64,000 nucleotides of DNA from Fructilactobacillus ixorae (GCF_024029915.1 NZ_CP097478.1:1178001-1242000), one strand, 5' to 3'. Positions 25,668 through 34,111 are shown, counted from the first letter of the stretch. Notes: a model not told the origin generated them from the sequence alone. A program made the numbers and translations.

Positions 25668-25740
25668 ATGGTCTATTATACCGAGAACTCCGGGGGAAAC
25701 TCAACTCGCCCCGGTAACGGTTCTCAAGCAACCGCTTCCT
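25668..25740 (-). promoter_or_regulatory. Promoter of the ECF operon inside an inverted repeat
   Basis: Minus strand TTGAGT, 18-nt spacer, TATAAT. The promoter overlaps a two-part inverted repeat: GAGAAC-N5-CCGGGG upstream and CCCCGG-N-GTTCTC within the spacer. No riboswitch is apparent; the untranslated leader is only about 40 nt. Confidence 0.55.
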
Positions 25741-25746
25741 GCTTAG

Positions 25747-25783
25747 AAAAAAGGACCTGGCTCCCACCGGAACTCGGATCCTT
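25747..25783 (-). terminator. rny terminator
   Basis: Minus strand AAGGA(T)CC...GGTCCTTTTTT directly at the rny stop, with a bulged base. Confidence 0.7.
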
Positions 25784-27371
25784 AACTTGCGTGCTTTTTG
25801 CGTGCTTGGGGTTTACCCCCGACATATTGAACGGCATTTGAACGACGAATAGCTGTAACCTTGATCTTCCCCGGATAGGTTAACTCGGATTCAATCTGTT
25901 CACAGACTTGCTCTGCCAGTTGATTGGTTTGCTGATCGTTAATCGTCGCGGGATCCACCATCATCCGCAACTCGCGGCCGGCCTGAATTGCATAGCTATC
26001 CTTAACGGCCGGATGCGAATTGGCAATTCGTTCAAGTCCCTTCAACCGGTTTAAATATTCTTCCACGGATTCACTCCGCGCTCCCGGTCGAGCTCCAGAC
26101 ATTGAATCGGCCACCCGCACGAGCACGGCAATCGTCGCTTCCGAATCGACGTCGCCATGGGAAGCTGCAATTGCATCCACAACTGCTTCGTCTTCCCCAT
26201 AGGTTTGGGCGATCTGCACCCCTAGTTCCACGTGGGTCCCATTTACTTCCCGGTCCACTGCTTTCCCGATGTCATGCAGTAAGCCCGCCCGTTTGGCTAA
26301 GCGGACGTTCGCACCTAGTTCCGTGGCCATCATGCCACACAACTCGGCCACTTCCACGGAGTGTTGGAGTACGTTTTGCCCGTAACTGGTCCGGTACTGT
26401 AAGCGACCAACCAGTTTCATGAGATCAGGATGAACCCAGCCAAGGTGCAAACTAGCACAGGTTTCTTCCCCCGTTGTTCGCAGTCGCTCGAGCACCTGCC
26501 GTTCGGTACTCCGCACCAGCTGTTCAATCACTCCGGGATTGACCTGCTTGGCAGTAATTAGTTCGTTCACCACTCCCCGGGCAATTTCCCGGCGGAGGGG
26601 GTCGTTAGTACTAATAATTAGCGTTTCAGGACTCTCGGGATTAAAAATCAAATCAACCCCGATGAGCGTTTCTAACAACCGCAACCGTTGTTCATTCTTA
26701 CCAACAATTTTATTGCGCATCCCCTCGTCCGGAATAATCACGTTGCGGTCGATGTGCGCCCGGGGTACGTCCACAGGCCCCGCTTGGATGGCATCCACCA
26801 TCAACTGCCGGGCTGTCTTTGGGGCCGTAAACTGGTGTTCTTCGTGTTCATCGCGAACTGTCATTTCGTAATCCTGTTGCAGGGTGGTTCTCGTCGTTTG
26901 CAACACGACCTGTTCCGCTTGTTCGGGCGCCAGGCCACTCTTTTCGTGAACCACGCGTTCCCGTTCCTGCTGTAACTGATCGGCGCGGGCTTGATCAGTG
27001 GCGATGGTGTTTTGTAAGTCCTGCAATTCGGCCTGGGAGCGGTCGAGATTTTGCTTAGTTTTATCCAACCGATTGGCAAAACTTTGGAGACTCTTCGCCT
27101 GAAAATCAATGCGATCCTGACGCAACTCGTTTTCAGCGATTTGTTCGTCAATTTCTTGTTCCACATCGGCCTGGTGGTCCGCCACTTCGGCTTCAATTTT
27201 TTGCCGAATCTGCTGCACGGCAGCGGCCACCTGTTGTTGATTATCAGTCGCTATCGTTTGCGCTTGGGTGTGCGCGTGGCTAAGGCGATGATTAACCTGT
27301 CGGTTTTGCTGGACATAGCCAGCAATTAAGCCGACCACCAGCGCTCCGATTCCCCCAATCAAATATAGCAT
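25782..27371 (-). CDS. rny: Ribonuclease Y
   Basis: 529 residues: N-terminal membrane anchor (LYLIGGIGALVVGLIAGYV), a coiled coil of about 180 residues rich in Gln/Glu/Arg, a KH domain (VIIPDEGMRNKIVGKNEQRLRLLETLIGVDL) and an HD domain with LLHDIGKAVD and SHGDV. RNase Y starts mRNA decay at the membrane. The start is the ATG after GGGGGA at 27371; a longer frame to 27413 lacks a ribosome site. Confidence 0.96.
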   Translation of the reverse strand: MLYLIGGIGALVVGLIAGYVQQNRQVNHRLSHAHTQAQTIATDNQQQVAAAVQQIRQKIEAEVADHQADVEQEIDEQIAENELRQDRIDFQAKSLQSFANRLDKTKQNLDRSQAELQDLQNTIATDQARADQLQQERERVVHEKSGLAPEQAEQVVLQTTRTTLQQDYEMTVRDEHEEHQFTAPKTARQLMVDAIQAGPVDVPRAHIDRNVIIPDEGMRNKIVGKNEQRLRLLETLIGVDLIFNPESPETLIISTNDPLRREIARGVVNELITAKQVNPGVIEQLVRSTERQVLERLRTTGEETCASLHLGWVHPDLMKLVGRLQYRTSYGQNVLQHSVEVAELCGMMATELGANVRLAKRAGLLHDIGKAVDREVNGTHVELGVQIAQTYGEDEAVVDAIAASHGDVDSEATIAVLVRVADSMSGARPGARSESVEEYLNRLKGLERIANSHPAVKDSYAIQAGRELRMMVDPATINDQQTNQLAEQVCEQIESELTYPGKIKVTAIRRSNAVQYVGGKPQARKKHAS

Positions 27372-27497
27372 CGCAGTTCCCCCTTTCATGGTGTTTTTAA
27401 CTACGTTAATCATACCATTTCACCCGGGATTTTAAAATGGAGCCCCCTATCATTTAGCGGGCGATGAAGTATAATAAAAACAGGAGGAGGTAGTGAC

Positions 27498-27905
27498 ATG
27501 TTTCCAGAACGACTAAAGGCCTTACGCACCGGTAAGCACATTACCCTGGCCGAACTGGCCACTGAATTAAACCGGCAGTTCCCTAGTGACAAGCATCATG
27601 AAAATACCGCATCCCAAATCGGGAATTGGGAACGGGGGATTCGGAACCCATCCTACGTGGAAGTACGCAAACTCGCCACCTACTTTGGTATTTCAATGGA
27701 CTACCTCAGTGGTCGGGTGGATAGCGAAAAGACCGATCTGTCCAAGCTGTTTATTTCCGGCACCGAGCTTTATTTTAACGAGCAACGCTTAACCGGGAAC
27801 GATCGGTATGAAATCTACCAGTTAATTGACGGTTTCTTACATGGTAAGCAGGGTCGCCACGACGATGGTCACGATACCCAAGAAGAACTCGATCTCAACT
27901 ACTAA
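27498..27905 (+). CDS. XRE-family helix-turn-helix regulator
   Basis: 135 residues: N-terminal HTH_3 domain (FPERLKALRTGKHITLAELATEL ... IGNWERGIRNPSYVEVRKLATYFGISMDYL) and a poorly conserved 60-residue C-terminal part with a charged His/Asp-rich tail. GGAGGAGG precedes the ATG. First of three closely spaced plus-strand genes (methyltransferase-like, GNAT); targets unknown. Confidence 0.88.
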   Translation: MFPERLKALRTGKHITLAELATELNRQFPSDKHHENTASQIGNWERGIRNPSYVEVRKLATYFGISMDYLSGRVDSEKTDLSKLFISGTELYFNEQRLTGNDRYEIYQLIDGFLHGKQGRHDDGHDTQEELDLNY

Positions 27906-27926
27906 TTAAACAGGATAATTAATGTT

Positions 27927-28772
27927 ATGAACCGTAAACAGCTCCTCAAGAACTTCCAAAAAAGTCATCCCCACCGTAATCAAGCTTCGGATTACATCCA
28001 ACGCCTGCAGGCCGACCGGACGGCCTTTAACCACTATCCAGAGGTTAAATTCTTGCTGAACCACGCACTCATGGCCGATCGCCGCTTACAAACGGGCCAT
28101 TTACCCCAGGACCTCCCCAACCTCACGTTACCAGAGGACATTCAGGATCGCTTATACGAGCGTGTCAATGCCCGGTTTGCGCTGGGTGACCCGGCCGGTG
28201 ACCACGAGTGGGATCGAATTTCAAAGCTATTGCCCCAGGTCGATAAAGACCTGCGCTCGTTTCGTGATTACCTCGAAGCACACTACGGCATGTGGGCCTA
28301 CATTTCTTCGGCTTTCACCCACCAATTAGCGCGCTACTTGGACGGGAAACCCGCCCTAGAAGTCATGGCGGGCAACGGCTACATCACCAAGGGGCTACGT
28401 GAGCAACAGGCCCCCGTCATTGGAACCGACAGCCTCGCGTGGCAAGCCGAAAATGAAACCGGCAACCACCAGGTCACGCCGATTGAAAAACTCAGCGCCC
28501 TGGATGCTTACCATAAATACAAGGACCAGGTTGATTTCATCATCATGAGTTGGTCACCCGATGGGGATCCAGTGGACGCTGAACTCCTGGACGCCATCCG
28601 TAAGGACGGTCATCCGGTCCAACTAATTGTGATCGGTGAAAAGGATGGGGCTACCAATTCGCGGGACTTCTGGCAACACGCCGAATTCATCTCCGATCCG
28701 GGCATCGACAAGCTCAACCAGTATTTACCCCACTTTGATTTGATTAACGACCGTGTCTACTTAGTAAAATAG
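27927..28772 (+). CDS. SAM-dependent methyltransferase-like protein
   Basis: 281 residues. The C-terminal half (about 130-281) holds a Rossmann motif I ALEVMAGNGYITKGL, an acidic motif II region VIGTDSLAWQ and a strand VDFIIMSWSPDGDP, consistent with a class I methyltransferase. The N-terminal 120 residues are helical and unrecognised. Substrate unknown. It starts 21 nt after the XRE gene and ends 10 nt before the GNAT gene, so the three are probably one transcript. Confidence 0.72.
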   Translation: MNRKQLLKNFQKSHPHRNQASDYIQRLQADRTAFNHYPEVKFLLNHALMADRRLQTGHLPQDLPNLTLPEDIQDRLYERVNARFALGDPAGDHEWDRISKLLPQVDKDLRSFRDYLEAHYGMWAYISSAFTHQLARYLDGKPALEVMAGNGYITKGLREQQAPVIGTDSLAWQAENETGNHQVTPIEKLSALDAYHKYKDQVDFIIMSWSPDGDPVDAELLDAIRKDGHPVQLIVIGEKDGATNSRDFWQHAEFISDPGIDKLNQYLPHFDLINDRVYLVK

Positions 28773-28782
28773 GAGAACTGCC

Positions 28783-29322
28783 ATGACCACTTCAGCACCG
28801 ATCTTTTTACAACCCCTCACAACTGACGCAGCTGATTACAGCTTAATCCAAGCCATCTTTCAACAAGCTAGTACCCAACGCTTTTGGTTTCAACCGCCGT
28901 TACTGGGTGCGCACGACGTCACTCATTTTTTGAAGCAACACACCACTGACGATCGCATCATTAGCCAAACGATTCAAACCAACCAGACACCGCAACACGG
29001 GGTTGGTTTGGTCGAAATCATCGATCTCGATCCCGTGGCGCGCGTCGGTGAATTTGAGATTGCCTTGCTAGATGACGAAAACGGCCACGGCTATGCTCAG
29101 GCGGCCATGGCGCAACTGCTTCAGTTGGCCTTTACCCAGTTAAATCTACATAAGCTCTACCTCTATGTGGATGTGACGAATGCACCAGCACTACACATCT
29201 ACCAAAAGTTCGGCTTTCAAAGCGAAGGCACGATTACCGATCAATTCTTTGCCGCCGGAGCCTATCGCGATGCCCAATACATGGGATTAACCCAGGCGGA
29301 CTACCTTAGCAACCACCACTAA
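28783..29322 (+). CDS. GNAT-family N-acetyltransferase (RimJ/RimL-like)
   Basis: 179 residues with GNAT motif A (RVGEFEIALLDDENGHGYAQAAMAQLLQLAF) for acetyl-CoA binding and motif B (LHKLYLYVDVTNAPALHIYQKFGFQSEG). This pattern is found in SpeG/RimJ-type acetyltransferases that act on protein N termini, polyamines or small amines. GGAG precedes the ATG; last gene of the XRE unit. Confidence 0.88.
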   Translation: MTTSAPIFLQPLTTDAADYSLIQAIFQQASTQRFWFQPPLLGAHDVTHFLKQHTTDDRIISQTIQTNQTPQHGVGLVEIIDLDPVARVGEFEIALLDDENGHGYAQAAMAQLLQLAFTQLNLHKLYLYVDVTNAPALHIYQKFGFQSEGTITDQFFAAGAYRDAQYMGLTQADYLSNHH

Positions 29323-29331
29323 TTAACCAAC

Positions 29332-29366
29332 AAAAAACCCCTCTGATCGTTAAATCAGAGGGGTTT
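29332..29366. terminator. Bidirectional terminator, also 3' end of putative small RNA
   Basis: AAAAACCCCTCTGAT-CGTTAA-ATCAGAGGGGTTTT, perfect 12-bp stem; serves the GNAT unit on plus and the RNA candidate on minus. Confidence 0.92.
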
Positions 29367-29498
29367 TCTGGTTGGCACTTGGATTTCCAAGCGGACTAAC
29401 ACAGTGTTCACATCACCTGCTAGTCAAACCACCTGCAATGCGGCAGTTAACGTGGTTCCCATCATAAGCTCTGCTTATGCGGCTCGTCGCATGCTTTA
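29333..29498 (-). ncRNA. Candidate small structured RNA (~160 nt), unidentified
   Basis: Minus strand extended -10 TGTTATAAT (about 29512-29504) is followed by a stretch without a credible ORF that ends in a strong terminator. It folds into CATAAGC-AGA-GCTTATG, a long arm AACCAC...GTGGTT containing CTGC/GCAG, and CTTGG-AAAT-CCAAG. I could not match it to 6S, SRP, tmRNA or RNase P RNA from memory. No gene follows on this strand before the terminator, so it is not a 5' leader. Confidence 0.5.
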
Positions 29499-29524
29499 AT
29501 TATAACAGAATTCCACGGAATTCG

Positions 29525-29992
29525 CTAGTTAGCGGACGCTTCGGCGTCATGTTCAGCCAACTCTGCTAACTGAGTCTGCATCCAGGTGGTAAATTGGTCC
29601 AGCGCCTGGTCGGGGTGCTTCACAAAGGTCGTTGCATCCTGTAACTCATCGATACGCAACTTGGACTTGTTGATTGCTGGGGCCGCAATAATCATGTACA
29701 CGTTCACATCGACTTCCCCGTCATCAACCATAATTTTATGAATGTTTTTCCCGTAGGCTAACGGGAGATTAATGATCGAAGTCTGCAGTTGCACTAGCAC
29801 CTCGGCGTCACTAACCTGTAAATCGGCACTCGCAATTTTATCGGAATTAATGGCCGCCTCCACGAATTGAACTAGCGGTGCTAGCGTTTCGGCCGGCTGC
29901 TTTTGCAGGTCCGCCATCGGGGCCGTGATTGTTTTATGGGCGTACGTTTCCGCCTCAGCTTCTGCAACGAAGTCAGTTTCATTGATCTTCAT
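29525..29992 (-). CDS. Hypothetical acidic cytoplasmic protein
   Basis: 155 residues, acidic, no membrane segment or signal; I do not recognise the family. Alternating strands such as LQVSDAEVLVQLQTSIINLPLAYG and VNVYMIIAAPAINKSKLRI suggest an alpha/beta or beta-sandwich fold. GGGAGG precedes the ATG. It follows the small membrane protein gene by 11 nt and was probably transcribed with it. Confidence 0.7.
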   Translation of the reverse strand: MKINETDFVAEAEAETYAHKTITAPMADLQKQPAETLAPLVQFVEAAINSDKIASADLQVSDAEVLVQLQTSIINLPLAYGKNIHKIMVDDGEVDVNVYMIIAAPAINKSKLRIDELQDATTFVKHPDQALDQFTTWMQTQLAELAEHDAEASAN

Positions 29993-30003
29993 ACTGTTCC
30001 TCC

Positions 30004-30417
30004 CTATTTTCTAAATTTTAGGTAACGCTGGACCCGCGCTTTGGTTAACGCTTGCCGGGTTTGCCAAGCCAAGCGGAACCAATACAACAGGGCGCCTAAC
30101 GCAATGAGAACGGCTACTAGGGCAAAACTCCGGAGCAAGAGCGCGAGCTTTGGCAGTTGTACCAACCGATACAGGGCACTACAGTAACCGACAAGATATA
30201 GCGCCTGGACCAGCGCTAACAGGTACAACCCCAAACGGATTCCGAGCCAAAAAAGCGCCAGGGGCACTAAAACTAAGATCAACGCTGCGATTTCAGACCG
30301 CCCAAACGTGGCCCTGCTCGTGTGAAATACTACTAAACTTAAGAGTCCGTTGAGCAGGAGAAAAATCCCGAGCGTCACTAATGTCCACCAATTCAACTGC
30401 TTAAATTTCATCGCCAT
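30004..30417 (-). CDS. Small polytopic membrane protein, unknown function
   Basis: 137 residues with about four hydrophobic helices (LVTLGIFLLLNGLLSLVVF, IAALILVLVPLALFWLGI, LYLLALVQALYLVGYC, FALVAVLIALGALLYWF) and a basic C-terminal tail. No family recognised. Short intergenic space to the next gene suggests a two-gene unit. Confidence 0.65.
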   Translation of the reverse strand: MAMKFKQLNWWTLVTLGIFLLLNGLLSLVVFHTSRATFGRSEIAALILVLVPLALFWLGIRLGLYLLALVQALYLVGYCSALYRLVQLPKLALLLRSFALVAVLIALGALLYWFRLAWQTRQALTKARVQRYLKFRK

Positions 30418-30490
30418 CCCATCCTTTGTTCTCAGTATACCGAAAATAAGAACAGCTGACCATCGCTACCCACTAAGCCAAACACTTAAC

Positions 30491-31678
30491 TTACTGCACC
30501 CCTAGTTCTTTGAGCACTTTACCAATCCGCTGAATCCCGGTTTTAATCTGGTCATCATTCATGTTGGAGAAGTTCAGCCGAAACGTCCCTGGTTGGGCTT
30601 TTCCAGCGTAGAAGGCTGACCCGGGAACCACGGCCACGTTTTTTTCTAAGCACCGCTGGGCTAACTCATCGCTATCGAGCTCGCCCGGCACTTGCACCCA
30701 AATGAACATTCCGCCTTCTGGTTGACTGTGGTACACGTCCGCCGGGAAGTGGCGGTCAATTTCTGCCAGCATTAACTTGGCGCGCTGCTCATACACGGCT
30801 GTAATCCGATGGACGTGGGCCGGCAGGTCTTCGTCCGTTAAAAACTGCGCGATGATGTACTGGGTTAAATTATCGGTATGCAAATCGGCATTCTGCTTTA
30901 AAAACGTGTACTTCTGTAAGAACGCTGGATCCGCGGTGATCCAGCCAATCCGTAAGCCGGGCGCAAGCATCTTGGAAAAGGAACTGATTGATACCACGGA
31001 ACCCGTGCGGTCGTAGTGCTTAATCGGAGGCACCGTTGTCCCCGCGTACCGAATGGCCCCATAGGGATCATCCTCAACGATGGGTACCCCAAACTGGTCA
31101 GCAAGCTTGACCAGTTGTTGTCGACGGGCCGCCGTCATCGTCCGCCCCGTGGGGTTTTGAAAGTTGGGAATCGTGTAAATAAATTTAGCCGCTGGATGAG
31201 CGGTTAATTTTTGCTGCAAATCATCCATCCGCATCCCATCATCATCCATGGCAACCCCAACCACTTGGGCTCCGGCAGCACGAAACACGTCCAGGGCTGC
31301 AAGGTAGGTCGGATCTTCCACCAAGACCACGTCACCGGGATTAATTAACATCCGGGCCACTAAATCAATCGCCTGCTGCGACCCCGTCGCGATCCCGATG
31401 TTCTCCGCGGTCGCTTTTACCTTGCGGCCACGCATCAGGTGTGCAATTTGTTCCTGCAACTTCGGATACCCGAGCGTGCCCGCGTACTGTAACACCTGTT
31501 CTCCATCTTGAGCAAACACCCGATCGGTTGCCCGTTTAACGGCAGCAACTGGAAATAACTCAGGGGCCGGGAGCCCGCCCGCAAAGGAGATTACTTCTGG
31601 GTCAGCAGCAGCCTTTAAGATGGCCTCCGTGGCATTAGTAGTGCTCGTAGGTACTGCGTTTGCATAGTTAAATGTCAT
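30491..31678 (-). CDS. PLP-dependent aminotransferase (LysN/ARO8-like class I)
   Basis: 395 residues with fold-type I features: SFAGGLPAPELFP, TGSQQAIDLVARMLINPGDVVLVEDPTY, NFQNPTGR, EDDPYGAIRY, the PLP lysine in SISSFSKMLAPGLRIGW, and the C-terminal FRLNFSN Arg. The group includes 2-aminoadipate, aromatic and branched-chain aminotransferases, so the substrate is open. It stands alone behind a leader ORF and attenuator (31797-32054), implying control by amino-acid supply. Confidence 0.9.
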   Translation of the reverse strand: MTFNYANAVPTSTTNATEAILKAAADPEVISFAGGLPAPELFPVAAVKRATDRVFAQDGEQVLQYAGTLGYPKLQEQIAHLMRGRKVKATAENIGIATGSQQAIDLVARMLINPGDVVLVEDPTYLAALDVFRAAGAQVVGVAMDDDGMRMDDLQQKLTAHPAAKFIYTIPNFQNPTGRTMTAARRQQLVKLADQFGVPIVEDDPYGAIRYAGTTVPPIKHYDRTGSVVSISSFSKMLAPGLRIGWITADPAFLQKYTFLKQNADLHTDNLTQYIIAQFLTDEDLPAHVHRITAVYEQRAKLMLAEIDRHFPADVYHSQPEGGMFIWVQVPGELDSDELAQRCLEKNVAVVPGSAFYAGKAQPGTFRLNFSNMNDDQIKTGIQRIGKVLKELGVQ

Positions 31679-31796
31679 AATGTTTTCCTCATTTCGTTAT
31701 TTTTTTCACCGCTCGCTCGTCCATGGCTCCCGCTTCACTAATTCCGTCTCACAGCTGCTCATCTCCCCTCTAAAATCATCAGCAAATTACTAAACG

Positions 31797-31833
31797 AAAA
31801 AGCCCACGCCACCTCATGGTGGTCGCGGGCTGG
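31797..31833 (-). terminator. Attenuator terminator before the aminotransferase
   Basis: Minus strand AGCCCGCG(A)CCACC-ATGA-GGTGGCGTGGGCT then TTTTT. Unlike the other three cases the structural gene starts 118 nt further on. Confidence 0.85.
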
Positions 31834-32054
31834 TTATCATTCTAGCTTCGAATTCATTAGCAGAGCCGCCCGGCAACCATCACGTGGTGAATCTAGCCGA
31901 GCACTCCCAAATCGTCCCTGCGTAGATTCCCGTTAGGAGCTAAACGCAATGACTAAACTGGCACGATTGGTAGGTTGGTTCGTCAGGCTCTTCATTAGTA
32001 AATTCCTCTCTTTTGAGTTGTTATTATTTAAGCACGGCGCCCTGCTTCTGTCAA
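31834..32054 (-). promoter_or_regulatory. Leader region with promoter and alternative pairings (aminotransferase)
   Basis: Promoter TTGACA (32054-32049), 17-nt spacer, TTAAAT (32031-32026). Downstream of the leader ORF, AATCTA can pair with TAGATT to form a large hairpin, and GGTTGCCGGGC (31878-31868) is complementary, with a small interruption, to GCCCGCGACC (31830-31821) in the 5' arm of the terminator. This is weaker than in the other three leaders but of the same type. Confidence 0.55.
31933..31995 (-). CDS. Attenuator leader peptide, 20 aa
   Basis: ATG 31995 with GAGAGGA eight bases upstream; begins MKSLTNQPTN and ends SLVIAFSS, with AGC TCC serine codons just before TAA. Its pattern MK-LT...R-SL resembles the leader of the EIIC-like gene. 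No amino acid is strongly enriched apart from Ser and Asn/Thr. Confidence 0.55.
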   Translation of the reverse strand: MKSLTNQPTNRASLVIAFSS

Positions 32055-32157
32055 ACCTTTTTTCGCAATTATTTCTGCCTTAATTGGCTCTTACTTCACG
32101 TGTCAAGTGGGGCAAAAAATGATATAGTTAAGTAAATAGAATGATGGGGTGATCGTA

Positions 32158-32598
32158 ATGACAGAGAATTACAAACGGATTTTAGCTCCTGTAGATGGTG
32201 GAGAAGACACCATGCCGGTGTTGAATCGGGCAATTGAAATTGCAAAACAAAATCACAGTCACTTAGACATTTTAAACGTCATCCAAGTGACCCAGTTTAA
32301 TCGGAATTACGGCAATGCCGTTTCAGCTGATACGGTATATCAATTAACGGATCAAACGAAGGAAATTTTGGAAACCCTCAAACAAGACGCTGTGAAGAAT
32401 GGTTTAACGGACGTTTCCATCCACATGCGGTTTGGAAATCCGAAGCGCATCATTGCCCACGAATTTCCGGACGACCACCAAGACGACCTAATTGTCATGG
32501 GAGCCACCGGCTTATCGGCTGTAGAACAACTAGTGGTGGGATCCGTTACTAGCTACGTGATTCGGACCGCCAAACCGGACGTTTTAATCGTTAAATAA
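32158..32598 (+). CDS. Universal stress protein (UspA family)
   Basis: 146 residues, Usp fold with YKRILAPVDGGEDTMPVLNRAIEIA at the N terminus and the nucleotide-binding end DLIVMGATGLSAVEQLVVGSVTSYVIRTAKPDVLIVK (G-x2-G-x9-GS/T pattern), which suggests ATP binding. The GTG at 32149 is inside the ribosome site; ATG 32158 after GGGGTGA is preferred. A TATAGT -10 lies at about 32122. Confidence 0.93.
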   Translation: MTENYKRILAPVDGGEDTMPVLNRAIEIAKQNHSHLDILNVIQVTQFNRNYGNAVSADTVYQLTDQTKEILETLKQDAVKNGLTDVSIHMRFGNPKRIIAHEFPDDHQDDLIVMGATGLSAVEQLVVGSVTSYVIRTAKPDVLIVK

Positions 32599-32612
32599 CT
32601 GCGTTTCGCAGC

Positions 32613-32641
32613 AAACCGATCACCGTGGTGGTCGGTTTTTT
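32613..32641 (+). terminator. uspA terminator
   Basis: AAACCGATCACC-GT-GGTGGTCGGTTTTTT. Confidence 0.88.
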
Positions 32642-32663
32642 ACTACCCCAAAGGAGCTTTGGC

Positions 32664-33545
32664 ATGCAGTGGCACTATCAATTACCAGTTCCCGCAGCGT
32701 TTGCAACGCGCCCCCTCCGTGATTTGCTCAAGGACTATCTCCAACTTCCAAAACGGTTAATCGGGGACTTGCGGAGAAACCAGCGTGTTCTAGTTAACCA
32801 GCGGTATCGCCCAATGAACACGCGCTTACAGACCACTGATTTAATCAGTTTGACCTTCCAGCCCGCCGATTTTCGCAATCCGTTTCCCCAGACGCTATTA
32901 GACCCACAGCTCGAAATCCCGATTCTCTATGAAAACTCCGACTTTGTCATTGTCAATAAACCCCGGGGGCTAAAAACACATGCCAATCAACCGGGCGAAT
33001 CCGGGGCCGTTTTAAACGGCCTAGCAGCTCACTATGCTCCAGATCCGGTTTACATCATTCACCGTCTAGATCAGGAAACCAGTGGGGCCCTCATCTTTGC
33101 CAAAAGCCCCGCTGCGGTTCCAATCCTCACCAAGATGATTCGTGAGAAACAAATTCAGCGGGAATACCTAGTGCGGGTTCGGGGGCAATTACTAGCACCG
33201 GCGGGGCTTATCAAGGCTCCAATTGGATTAGATCCGAATGACCAACGCAAACGGCAGGTCAACGGTCCCCAGGCGCAGGCCGCGGTTACCCACTACCGGG
33301 TCCTGAGGCAGACTAAAACTAGCAGTTTACTGGCTGTCCGCTTAGAAACCGGGCGCACCCACCAGATTCGGGTGCACCTCGCCTTGTTGGGGCATCCGAT
33401 TCAAAACGATCCCCTGTATGACCCGGACGCCCAAGCAGGTCAGGCCATGCAACTCCATTCGTGGCGCGTGCAGATGCGGACGCCTTTTTTTAACCAACCG
33501 GTGGCCGTGACGGCGCCGATACCACCGGAGCTAGCGTCACCATAA
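32664..33545 (+). CDS. RluA/RluD-family rRNA or tRNA pseudouridine synthase
   Basis: About 293 residues. Catalytic Asp motif IIHRLDQETSGALIFAKS, LYENSDFVIVNKPRGLKTHA and the C-terminal LETGRTHQIRVHLALLGHPIQNDPLYD are diagnostic of the RluA family that isomerises uridine in rRNA or tRNA. An N-terminal S4-like region is present (residues about 20-60). The start is ATG 32664 with AAAGGAG; the longer frame would begin inside the usp terminator. Confidence 0.92.
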   Translation: MQWHYQLPVPAAFATRPLRDLLKDYLQLPKRLIGDLRRNQRVLVNQRYRPMNTRLQTTDLISLTFQPADFRNPFPQTLLDPQLEIPILYENSDFVIVNKPRGLKTHANQPGESGAVLNGLAAHYAPDPVYIIHRLDQETSGALIFAKSPAAVPILTKMIREKQIQREYLVRVRGQLLAPAGLIKAPIGLDPNDQRKRQVNGPQAQAAVTHYRVLRQTKTSSLLAVRLETGRTHQIRVHLALLGHPIQNDPLYDPDAQAGQAMQLHSWRVQMRTPFFNQPVAVTAPIPPELASP

Positions 33546-33579
33546 CATCCTCATCTCCGTAATGCATAAACTATCAAAT

Positions 33580-33616
33580 GCCCTCCGTTGGATTCCACTG
33601 CCAACGGAGGGCTATT
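33580..33616 (+). terminator. Probable terminator after the pseudouridine synthase
   Basis: GCCCTCCGTTGG...CCAACGGAGGGC with a weak T-tract (TATTTAA). Confidence 0.65.
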
Positions 33617-33633
33617 TAACTATTCAGGTAACT

Positions 33634-33888
33634 TTATTTAAATGGAAACAGGTTCATGACCCGCTTAATGATCGAACCGGTACGCCCGACCAGTTTGGCC
33701 ACTTGACGCCGGTGGGGATCTGAACCCTGGCGTGACCACCAGTAAATCACTACCACCAATAACGTTACAAATAACGTGGCTAGTACCACCATGCTGCGAC
33801 TACCGGTTAGACCGTGTTCAAATAAATAAGTCACTTTTTTAATGACGCTGATCCAACTATAACTCACTAATAGTATCATTTGACTCAC
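33634..33888 (-). CDS. Small hypothetical membrane protein
   Basis: 84 residues (81 if the ATG at 33879 is used rather than GTG 33888) with one clear membrane helix (SMVVLATLFVTLLVVVIYWW) and a possible N-terminal re-entrant hydrophobic stretch, then a basic tail SRQGSDPHRRQVAKLVGR. No family recognised and the ribosome site is weak, so this is a moderate call. Confidence 0.5.
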   Translation of the reverse strand: MSQMILLVSYSWISVIKKVTYLFEHGLTGSRSMVVLATLFVTLLVVVIYWWSRQGSDPHRRQVAKLVGRTGSIIKRVMNLFPFK

Positions 33889-34065
33889 TTTCTTGCTTAA
33901 TCTAACTCACGACTTATTTCCCTAATTTAATTATCCGCCGGGGGCAAAACTCCTTGGTGCAGATAATGCCCTTAATTGAAATCGCTTAAACAATGAACTT
34001 ATATCTCAAGTTAGCTTGACCCCTTTCAGCTAAACCTTAGCTAGCATCCACCGCTTGCCAAAGCC
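33889..34065. other. Intergenic stretch, nothing clear
   Basis: About 180 nt without a convincing gene; it should hold the promoter of the small membrane protein. A short AGCTAA-ACC-TTAGCT hairpin is present near 34028-34042. Confidence 0.4.
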
Positions 34066-34098
34066 AAAAACTCCCCGAACAATGAATTCTTTGTTCGG
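34066..34098. terminator. Bidirectional terminator
   Basis: AAAAACTCCCCGAACAA...TTTGTTCGGAGAGTTTTT, downstream of the acetyltransferase gene on the minus strand. Confidence 0.88.
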
Positions 34099-34111
34099 AG
34101 AGTTTTTATTT

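Noticed and set aside
29333..29498. Assignment of the small RNA as 6S or SRP RNA
   Set aside because: The ends do not pair as in 6S, and the SRP loop consensus is missing, so it is left unnamed.
31700..31770. 18-codon frame (starting M-S-S-C) between attenuator and aminotransferase
   Set aside because: The purine-rich stretch touches its ATG, leaving no normal spacing; kept only as a side remark in a finding.
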